This document shows, piece after piece, positions 32,524 through 39,036 of a DNA stretch of 39,036 nt. The position numbers and the translations under genes were made by a program. The notes under the pieces were generated by a model. That model did no database searches and had not been told where the DNA came from. It saw only the letters and a program-made list of their open reading frames with translations. How positions within the stretch are numbered: the stretch's first letter is position 1; each line of letters begins with the position of its first letter. Source of the stretch: Pirellulaceae bacterium (GTDB lineage Bacteria > Planctomycetota > Planctomycetia > Pirellulales > Pirellulaceae); contig JADHUC010000084.1 of assembly GCA_016784735.1 (NCBI GenBank), positions 1-39,036 on the forward strand, in the 5' to 3' direction.

Positions 32524-35217
32524 CTAGCAAGCCGCGTCGACTGCTTCCCCTTCCGCCACCTTCTCGATTCGCACGGCGCATACCTTTGTCTCGGGGATCT
32601 TGGACACGGGGTCGAGGGCTGCGTTGGTCAGGACGTTCGTTGGAGCCTCGGCGAAGTGGAAGGTTAGCGACACGACGCCCGGCGGACACGTATCGGTGAT
32701 GCTCGCTCGGACTTTGATCTTGCCACGGCGCGACGAGACGCGTAGCAGGTCCCCATCGGCGATTTCCAGATTCGCGGCGTCGTCCGGATGGATTCGCAAC
32801 AGTTCTTCGCTGTCCAACGCGTCCAGTCCTTCCACGCGCCGGCTCATCGTGCTCGTGTGGAAGTGGTAGAGACTCCGATCCGTCGTGAGCGTGAGCGGGT
32901 ACTTGTCGTCTGGAAGCTCGGCAGACGGTTTGTACTCCAGAGGCACGAAATGGCCTTTGCCTCGGGCGAACTTCTCGGAATGCAGGAAGGGCGTCCCAGG
33001 GTGATCCGCGTTTGGACATGGCCACTGCAACCCGCCATTCTCCAAACGATCGTAGGACATGCCGCCATAGCTGGGTGTCAGCGACGCGATTTCCCCCATG
33101 ATTTCCCTGGGGTCGGTGAAGTCAAACCCCTTCGCGCCCATTCGCTTGGCGATTTCGCACGCGATCCACCAATCGGGTTTGGAATCGCCGACTGGTTCGA
33201 TAGCCGGGCGTACGCGTTGGACGCGTCGTTCGGTGTTCGTGTTCGTGCCATCCTTTTCGGCGAAGCTCGCGGCGGGTAGGACGACGTGCGCGAACTTCGC
33301 CGTTTCAGTAAGAAAGATGTCCTGGCAAACGAGGAATTCGATCTGCTTCAAGGCTTCCTCGACGTGGTTGGCATCGGCATCGGCCAAGATGGGATTCTCG
33401 CCGACCATGTAGAACGCCGTGACCTTGCCATCGCTAATGGCATGGAAGACTTCCGTCAGGGGTACTCCGAGCGAACCGTTTAGCTCGCAATCCCAGGCCG
33501 CTTCGAATTTCTTCTTCACGTCCGGGTCTACGACTTTCTGGTAGCCGGGATAGACGTTTGGCAGGGCGCCCATGTCGCAGGCGCCTTGTACGTTGTTTTG
33601 GCCTCGAAGCGGGTTCACACCCGTGGACGGCTTGCCGATGTTGCCGGTCAACATGGCCAAGTTAGCCGTCGCCATCACGTTGTCCGTGCCGTGCGAATGC
33701 TGCGTAATGCCCATCGCGTAGCAAATCGACGATGGCTTCTTGGTCGCGTAGGCTCGAGCCGCGTCAATGATCTTCTCTTTCGGCACACCCGTCGTCTGTT
33801 CGACGAAATCCAGATCGAAGTTTGCCAGCGATTCGCGGAACTCCTCAAAATTCTCGCAACGGTCGGCGATGAACTGCTCGTCGTGCAGCCCTTCGTCGAC
33901 GATCACACGCATCATGCCCATCAGCAACACGACGTCCGTTCCCGGCTTGTGTCGCAAGAAGATGGCCGCATGCTCCGTCAATTCGATTTCTTTCGGGTTG
34001 GCGACAATTAGCGTGGCGCCGCGTTTGGCCGCTTCCTTGATGTTCAACGACAGCACGGGGTGCGCCACCGTGGTGTTGGTGCCGATGGCGAAGATGCATC
34101 CCGCATGGCGAAGCTCTTCGATGCTGTTGGTCATGGCGCCGCTGCCGAATGATGTGACCAGACCGGCCACAGTTGGGCTATGTCACAACCGGGCACAGTG
34201 ATCGATACTGTTTGAACCCATCACTGCCCGAGCGAACTTCTGGACCACGTAATTGTCTTCGTTCGTACACTTGGCCGAGGCGGTCGAGGCGAACTGGTCG
34301 CCCTTGCGTTTCGAGAACTCGTTCGCGACCAGGTCCAACGCCTCGTCCCACGATGCTTCGACGAATTCGCCGTTCTTCTTGATCAGCGGCGTCGTCAAGC
34401 GATCGGGATGATTGACGAACTCGTAGCCAAAGCGGCCTTTGACGCAGAGACGACCGTGGTTCACCGGGCTTTCGGTGGCACCGCGCGAGCTGACGAGCCG
34501 ATCGCCGCGAACGCCCAGGTAGATGCTGCAGCCAACGCCGCAATAGGGACAAACCGTCTTGACCTCGCGTGACGGCGTCTGGAACACCTTGGGCACCAGC
34601 GCTCCCACGGGGCACCTGACGACACACTCGCCGCAGGACACGCACCGCGAATCCTTCATCCCCTTGTTTCCGAAGGTGCTGATCAGCGTGTTGACGCCAC
34701 GGAAACCGTAGTCCAACGCATTCACTCCAACGATCTCGTCGCACGTGCGAACGCAGATGCCGCAAAGTATGCACTTACCGTGATCCAGGTCGAAAAACGG
34801 ATTCGAGCTATCGACTGGCAGAGCCTTCTCGCGTCGTCTGAGCCGGGCGAGCCGATCCTCGTCAATCCCGACATAGTTGGCGACGCGTTGAAGCTGACAG
34901 TTGTTGTTTTGCGCACAGCTTAGGCAGTCGCCGTCGTGGTTCACCAGCAGCAATTCCACGGCGATTCGGCGGACCTGGTCGATCGTTTCGCTTACGGTCC
35001 GCACGACCATGCCGTCCTCGGCGGGCGCGAGACAAGATAACGCCTGCCGACCTTCGACTTCGACCATGCACACCCGACAGACACCGGCGGGCTTCAAATC
35101 CGGGTGATGGCACAGATGCGGGATGTAGATACCCGCCGCCGCCGCCGCTTCCAGGATGGTCATGCCCGGTTCTGCGGTTGTCTTCTGTCCGTCAATCGTT
35201 AGCGTGAGTTTCTCCAC
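32524..35217 (-). CDS. fdhA: Formate dehydrogenase alpha subunit, selenocysteine-containing
   Basis: Read as one gene of 897 aa with an in-frame TGA (34183-34185) as Sec345 in CARL-U-HSPTVAGL, the place of the metal-binding Sec/Cys (E. coli FdhF Sec140). Domains: NuoG-like [2Fe-2S] (C36, C47, C50, C62), His-Cys [4Fe-4S] (H94, C98, C101, C107), two [4Fe-4S] (C149/152/155/159, C192/195/198/202), the catalytic-domain [4Fe-4S] (C223, C226, C230, C258) with K260, then the Mo/W-bis-MGD domains to the end. It interconverts CO2 and formate in the cytoplasm (no Tat signal). It starts with GTG after AAGGGA. Upstream nuoF- and nuoE-like genes imply NAD(H) coupling, and nearby tupABC suggests tungsten. 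A true frameshift or nonsense mutation is unlikely, since the frame is open on both sides and a SECIS-like hairpin follows. Confidence 0.93.
34153..34171 (-). promoter_or_regulatory. SECIS element of fdhA
   Basis: On the coding strand, 11 nt after the TGA, UGUGGCC and GGUCACA form a 7-bp stem (one G-U pair) closed by the loop GGUCU. E. coli fdhF has its upper SECIS stem 11 nt after UGA, with a GGUCU-containing loop recognised by SelB. Distance and loop both match. The hairpin lies within codons for TVAGLVT, so coding and RNA constraints overlap. Confidence 0.85.
34183..34185 (-). other. UGA codon read as selenocysteine (Sec345 of FdhA)
   Basis: This is a single TGA inside an otherwise continuous frame, flanked by CARL and HSPTVAG, which are the conserved neighbours of the FDH active-site Sec/Cys. 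See the fdhA and SECIS entries. No selA, selB, selD or tRNA-Sec gene is visible in the window. Confidence 0.9.
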
Positions 35218-35308
35218 GATCGGATTCCCTTTTCTTGCTGAATGAGGTTCAAACCTCTAATGCTGGCATCTTGCCCACGCACGGTGAAAGCATCGGTGGC
35301 AACCGCGA

Positions 35309-37213
35309 CTACCCCGTCGGCACCATCTCGTCTACCGCCGCGGTCTCCTCTTCCCTCTCTACCTTGACTACCGATGCAAACGGGCACACGTCAAAGCATG
35401 TTCCGCAATAAGTGCACAGTACCTGGTCGATCACCTGCGGCTTCTTCTTGTCGCCCGTGATCGCGTCGACGGGGCACTTCTTGGCGCACAATCGGCAGCC
35501 GTTGCATATTTCGGGGTCGATATCGTACTGGAACATGCCGCGGCACTGTTTGGCCGGGCAACGCTGCTCGTTGATGTGGGCCTCGTATTCGTCGCGGAAG
35601 TAGCGGATCGTCGTCAAGACGGGGTTCGGGGCCGTCTGGCCCAAGCCGCAAAGCGATCCCTTCTTCACGCCTTCGGCCAATTCCACCAGCAGGTCGATAT
35701 CGCCCGGCTTTCCCCGCCCCTGCGTGATATCCTCCAGAATCGTCAGCAACTGATTGGTCCCCAAGCGGCAGGGTACGCACTCGCCGCACGATTCTTTCTG
35801 GGCGAAGTCGAGGAAGTACCTCGCGAAATCAACCATGCAGGTGTTCTCGTCCATGACGACCATGCCGCCGGAACCCATGATCGAACCGGCCGCTCCGAGC
35901 GAGTCGTAGTCGACGCCCGTATCCAGAAGATCGGCCGGAATACATCCGCCCGACGGCCCGCCCGTCTGCACGCCCTTGAACGGTTTGCCATCGAGCACAC
36001 CGCCGCCGATGTCAAAGATCATTTCGCGCAACGTGGTCCCCATCGGGACTTCGACCAACCCCGTACGCTCAACCTGCCCGACCAGGGCGAAAGTCTTGGT
36101 ACCTTTGCTCTTTTCTGTTCCATACTCCGCAAACCAGTCGGCCCCGTTTTGGAGAATCGTGGCAACACACGCCAAGCTCTCGACGTTGTTGATAATGGTC
36201 GGCTTCTGCCAGAGTCCGGAGACGGCGGGAAACGGCGGACGAGGGCGAGGCATCCCGCGTTCTCCTTCGACCGACGCGATCAGCGCGGTCTCTTCGCCGC
36301 AGACAAACGCTCCCGCACCTTCCTTCACCTTGATGTGGAAATCGAATCCGGAGCCCCGGATGTTCTCACCCAGCAAACCGTACTCTTTTGCTTGCTTCAG
36401 CCCCAGATCCAAACGCTCCAACGCCAGCGGATATTCGGCTCGGCAATAAATGTAGGCCCGACTGGCCCCGATGGCATATCCGGCGATCAGCATTCCTTCC
36501 AGTAGCGCGTGCGGATCGCCTTCCAGAAGCGATCGATTCATGAACGCGCCGGGATCGCCTTCATCGGCGTTCGAGATCAGATATTTCTGATCGCCCGGGG
36601 CATCACGACAAAATTGCCATTTTCTCCAAGTCGGGAACCCCGCGCCGCCGCGACCTCGCAGGCCCGAGTTCTTCACTTCCTCGATTACCTGTTCGGGGCC
36701 CATCGCCAACGCTTTGGTCAGTCCAGCGTAGCCGCCATTGGCCAGATAGTGATCGATGCTCGATGGGTCGATGAAGCCGCAGTTCTTCAACGTTCGCCGG
36801 ACTTGAGGCTTGAAAACCGGGGTCTCAAACAGCGGCTGGATTCCGTCGACGTTCCCTTCGCCGAACGTGCCGAGTGCGTAGTCCGCCAGTGGGTCGTCAC
36901 CCATGAGGTAGGCATCGACGATTTCCGCCGCCCGTTTAGGCGTGACCTCGCGGTAGAAGACGCCCGGCTGCGACGGCTTGATCACGCAGACGATCGGTTC
37001 GGCATAGCACAGGCCGATGCAGCCCACCTCGATGATATCGCAGTCCAGGTCGTGCTCCTGCAGTTTCTGTTCGAAGGCTTCGCGAGCCTCCATAGCTCCG
37101 GCCGAGCGACCGCAGGTTGCCGTGCCCACGAGGATTCGCGGCTTGGGGCTCGACTGCAGCGCGTCCCACTGTTCGGTTGCTTGCTGCCGCAGTTGGTCAA
37201 GATTCACCGTCAT
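35309..37213 (-). CDS. NuoF/HydB-like NADH-binding flavoprotein of the formate dehydrogenase
   Basis: This protein of about 634 aa is built as in HydB/HylB-type diaphorase subunits. It has an N-terminal thioredoxin-like [2Fe-2S] domain (TATCGRSAG and VGCIGLCYAEP), then the NuoF core with FMN/NADH motifs (GLRGRGGAGFPTWRKW, GAGAFVCGEETALIASVEGE split by Ala-Phe), and a [4Fe-4S] site (SCGECVPC). A C-terminal 2x[4Fe-4S] ferredoxin domain follows (CNGCRLCAKKC, CTYCGTCFDVC). The ATG at 37213 has GGAAAGG upstream; an ATG at 37231 is also possible, and either way the gene overlaps the nuoE stop. It passes electrons between NAD(P)H and FdhA. The extra Fe-S domains are those found in electron-bifurcating enzymes, but bifurcation cannot be proven from sequence. 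Confidence 0.93.
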   Translation of the reverse strand: MTVNLDQLRQQATEQWDALQSSPKPRILVGTATCGRSAGAMEAREAFEQKLQEHDLDCDIIEVGCIGLCYAEPIVCVIKPSQPGVFYREVTPKRAAEIVDAYLMGDDPLADYALGTFGEGNVDGIQPLFETPVFKPQVRRTLKNCGFIDPSSIDHYLANGGYAGLTKALAMGPEQVIEEVKNSGLRGRGGAGFPTWRKWQFCRDAPGDQKYLISNADEGDPGAFMNRSLLEGDPHALLEGMLIAGYAIGASRAYIYCRAEYPLALERLDLGLKQAKEYGLLGENIRGSGFDFHIKVKEGAGAFVCGEETALIASVEGERGMPRPRPPFPAVSGLWQKPTIINNVESLACVATILQNGADWFAEYGTEKSKGTKTFALVGQVERTGLVEVPMGTTLREMIFDIGGGVLDGKPFKGVQTGGPSGGCIPADLLDTGVDYDSLGAAGSIMGSGGMVVMDENTCMVDFARYFLDFAQKESCGECVPCRLGTNQLLTILEDITQGRGKPGDIDLLVELAEGVKKGSLCGLGQTAPNPVLTTIRYFRDEYEAHINEQRCPAKQCRGMFQYDIDPEICNGCRLCAKKCPVDAITGDKKKPQVIDQVLCTYCGTCFDVCPFASVVKVEREEETAAVDEMVPTG

Positions 37214-37685
37214 CTTTGTCAGCCTTTCCATTGCCCGTCTTTCGGAACAGTTTGGCTACTTTCTTGGGCGTCAACTTAGCTTCCACTTTTTTGTTCGCCA
37301 TGATGCAAGGAGACAATCCACAGGCCCCGATACACGCGACTGTCTCCAGCGTGTACTCGAGATCTTCGGTGGTCTCTCCCTCCTTGATTCCCAGTTGGTT
37401 CTCAAGGGCTTCCAGGATCCGAGTCGCCCCGCGCACGTGGCATGCGGTTCCGCGGCAAACCATGATGTGGTTCCTGCCGATGGGAGTGAACCGGAACTGG
37501 GCATAGAAAGTCGCGACGGCATACACGGCGCTTTCCGGTACGCGTGCGAACCGGGCGATCCTGAACATCGCGTTCTCTGGCAGGAATCCGGCCTTCTCTT
37601 GAACGCGTTGAAGAATTGGAATCAACTCGTCTCGCCGTCCTTCAAAGGACGACAACACATCCTCCAAGCACTCACATTCTGTCAT
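37197..37685 (-). CDS. NuoE/HydC-like [2Fe-2S] subunit of the formate dehydrogenase
   Basis: The protein has 162 aa from the ATG at 37685 (MTECECLED); the longer open frame adds a non-conserved leader. It has the thioredoxin-like NuoE fold: helical start, then CRGTACHVRGA and CIGACGLSPC, whose four cysteines bind a [2Fe-2S] cluster, with the motif LPENAMFRIARFARVPES in between. It overlaps the nuoF-like gene, so the two are co-translated and probably form the diaphorase half of the complex with FdhA. A Lys/Asp-rich C-terminus is unremarkable. It is the first gene of the fdh operon; its promoter must lie in 37686-37942. Confidence 0.93.
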   Translation of the reverse strand: MTECECLEDVLSSFEGRRDELIPILQRVQEKAGFLPENAMFRIARFARVPESAVYAVATFYAQFRFTPIGRNHIMVCRGTACHVRGATRILEALENQLGIKEGETTEDLEYTLETVACIGACGLSPCIMANKKVEAKLTPKKVAKLFRKTGNGKADKDDGES

Positions 37686-37771
37686 GGCGTTTTCCAGATT
37701 GGCGTTTTGCGGCGGAGCCGATCGACAAGTCGCCACAGGTGGGACAAGCGGACAGAAAGCTACCAAACAAC

Positions 37772-37825
37772 GTAGCTGAACGTGCGAACACTCCGTTCGC
37801 TCTGAATTCTCGCGAATTCAGCTAC
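37772..37825. repeat. Inverted repeat, GTAGCTGAA family (degenerate copy)
   Basis: GTAGCTGAA at 37772-37780 pairs with TTCAGCTAC at 37817-37825, and an inner GAATTC-rich arm is damaged on one side. It resembles the element at 18915-19024, including the flanking CAGAATCGTCTG. It lies between the ferritin-like gene and the fdh operon; the rest of this 257-bp gap shows no gene. Confidence 0.7.
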
Positions 37826-37942
37826 TGGCAGAATCGTCTGTCCGCTTGCCTGGGGCGCGCGTCGCGCGGCCAGAATGCGGAAATGACTCACCACAATATG
37901 ATGTCTTGGTGAGTTTTCCGCAAGACAGTCTCGGTTGGGCGT

Positions 37943-38431
37943 TTACCCGTAGGGGTACATGCCCTTCTGGACGGCAGCAAGACGCTCCAGCAGAAGGTTG
38001 TGCTTCTTCTCGTCCTCCATCAGATACTCCAGAAGATAGGACTGAATCAGCATCCCCTTGGCGCCGCCAATCGCCTTGAGTGCTTCGTCGGCCAGTTCGA
38101 GGGTTTTCTTCTCCAGCTTGATATGATCCTCGATCATCCCCCATACAGCGCCCACTTCATCCGGCGTCAGACTGACCGACTTACCCTCCAAAGTGTCGGC
38201 AATCCATCCCTGCACGCGGTAGTGCATATGCGAATCGCGCTGAATGATCTCCATGACCAGTCGGACGATGGGATTCTCTGTTTGTTCCATCACGCGCCCG
38301 GTCGATGCGATCGACGCGATTTCGACCTTCCGCCAGGCTTTCATATTTGCGACCAGATCCTGCTGGACTTTCTTACGTGATTTGGTGGCCTTCTTTTTTG
38401 GTTTCGCCGCTTTTTTCTTCGCTTTCGCCAT
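37943..38431 (-). CDS. Ferritin-like helical protein with Lys-rich N-terminus
   Basis: This 162-aa protein opens with an unusual basic tail (MAKAKKKAAKPKKKATKSRK), followed by four predicted helices. Acidic and His residues recur at spacings like a ferritin/rubrerythrin bundle: E61 with H68/H70 (EIIQRDSHMH), E101/H103/E107 (IEDHIKLE), and the ExxH pair E141/H144 (EDEKKH). A diiron or other metal site is therefore plausible, though the pattern is not complete enough to be sure. GGAGAAA precedes the ATG. The basic tail could bind DNA or RNA, as in Dps-like proteins, but this is inference. It lies upstream of the formate dehydrogenase operon on the same strand and could be an oxygen or iron protection protein. 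Confidence 0.62.
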   Translation of the reverse strand: MAKAKKKAAKPKKKATKSRKKVQQDLVANMKAWRKVEIASIASTGRVMEQTENPIVRLVMEIIQRDSHMHYRVQGWIADTLEGKSVSLTPDEVGAVWGMIEDHIKLEKKTLELADEALKAIGGAKGMLIQSYLLEYLMEDEKKHNLLLERLAAVQKGMYPYG

Positions 38432-38609
38432 GTTGATTTCTCCAAAGCTCTGCCAGTTAGATGGTAAGATAGTGGCTAGGTGCCAATCAACGATTGATCG
38501 GCATTCTCTTATGTTTCTCCAGAAACCGCAAGGACGGGGATAGCTGACATCGCCACATCAGTGGCAAGCCTACGAACAGAACGCATGACCCGCTCCAGAG
38601 ATCTCGCGA
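38432..38609. other. Intergenic region between histidine kinase and ferritin-like gene
   Basis: Short gap with no gene that I can support. It holds the ribosome binding site of the ferritin-like gene and no recognisable terminator. Confidence 0.4.
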
Positions 38610-39036
38610 CTAGACCGGTTCGGTGTTTGGTGACTTCTGGTGTATTCGAAGCACGACACGAAAAGTGGCACCTTCTCCGGGTTGCGACTCCACTCGGATC
38701 TCCCCGTCGTATCGTTTGATGATTCCGTAGCAGATGGAGAGCCCGAGTCCGGTCCCGTGGCCTTGAGGTTTCGTGCTGACGAACGGATCGAAAAGGCAAT
38801 CCTTCACTGCTTCGTCGATCCCGGGTCCGTCGTCGCGGACGGAGAGAATCACCCGGCCGTCCTCCGGCGACGCCGTGATCCAAATGTTTCCATGCCCGCG
38901 TTCCGTCATGGCCTGCAGCGAGTTGGTGATCAGGTTGATGAGGATTTCCTCCAGTTGTACTTCCTCGATGCTCACTCGGGGAATCTCTGCGTCGTAGTCC
39001 CGGTGGATCCGCACGTTCGCCAAGCGTGCTTCCTTC
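38610..39036 (-). CDS. Sensor histidine kinase, C-terminal part (cut by window edge)
   Basis: The visible 142 or so residues are the HATPase domain of a two-component kinase: N-box LEEILINLITNSLQAM, G1 box VRDDGPGID, F-box-like LFDPFVSTK, and G2 box GHGTGLGLSICYGIIKRYDG. The frame stays open to the last base (K-E-A-R-L precede A-N-V), so the start, dimerisation domain and sensor domain lie outside the window. The sequence is of the NtrB-like/PAS-kinase group by its G2 region, which often partners with sigma54 activators. Its signal is unknown. It is transcribed toward the ferritin-like and fdh genes and might regulate them. Confidence 0.9.
   Translation of the reverse strand, partial: KEARLANVRIHRDYDAEIPRVSIEEVQLEEILINLITNSLQAMTERGHGNIWITASPEDGRVILSVRDDGPGIDEAVKDCLFDPFVSTKPQGHGTGLGLSICYGIIKRYDGEIRVESQPGEGATFRVVLRIHQKSPNTEPV

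Noticed and set aside
32524..35217. fdhA as two separate genes or a frameshifted pseudogene
   Set aside because: Both parts are in the same frame, the only interruption is TGA at the conserved Sec site, and a SECIS-like hairpin follows at the right distance.

Overview
The window reads as a chromosomal segment of a planctomycete, most likely class Planctomycetia or a near relative. It carries a DUF1559 prepilin-like protein, a DUF4058 protein that starts MPIHDWTRV, an ECF sigma factor beside a membrane YfbK-like VWA protein, a WD40 protein with a degenerate J-like N-terminus, and several inverted-repeat families of the kind common between planctomycete genes. Embedded in this background is a nearly complete carbonyl branch of the Wood-Ljungdahl pathway plus a formate dehydrogenase for the first CO2-reducing step. 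The lineage and the acetogenic (or reverse, formate/acetate-oxidising) lifestyle are inferences; the gene identities are well supported by motifs.

Layout. (1) 1-12468, plus strand: an ECF sigma factor and a VWA protein, then a signal-peptide TPR protein of 1051 aa, a second exported TPR-like protein, a TolQ/ExbB channel, two ExbD/TolR proteins and a membrane WD40 protein, which together look like a Tol/Exb-type envelope module. (2) 12601-24383, minus strand: cooC, acsA (CO dehydrogenase), acsB (acetyl-CoA synthase), acsC, acsV/RACo (corrinoid activator), a second cooC-like ATPase, acsD and acsE, in the order I recall for Moorella. (3) 24772-30125, plus strand: folC, a zinc-ribbon/degenerate-HD protein, a DUF3786 protein, and tupABC for tungstate uptake. 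(4) 30295-32424: a DUF1559 protein, an 81-aa unknown and a DUF4058 protein. (5) 32524-37685, minus strand: nuoE-like, nuoF-like and fdhA genes for an NAD(H)-linked, possibly electron-bifurcating formate dehydrogenase. (6) 37943-39036, minus strand: a Lys-rich ferritin-like protein and the C-terminal part of a histidine kinase.

The standout observation is that fdhA is interrupted by one in-frame TGA exactly where the active-site Sec/Cys of formate dehydrogenases lies. Eleven nucleotides after it there is a 7-bp hairpin with a GGUCU loop, matching the spacing and loop of the E. coli fdhF SECIS element. The gene should be read as one 897-aa selenoprotein (Sec345), not two ORFs.

Together, TupABC would bring in tungstate for the Sec/W formate dehydrogenase, which makes (or oxidises) formate with NAD(P)H and possibly ferredoxin. 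FolC would polyglutamylate the folate one-carbon carrier. AcsE passes the methyl group from methyl-THF to the corrinoid protein AcsCD (kept active by RACo), and CODH/ACS joins methyl, CO and CoA. Formyl-THF synthetase, FolD, MetF and the selenocysteine machinery are not in the window and would have to lie elsewhere.
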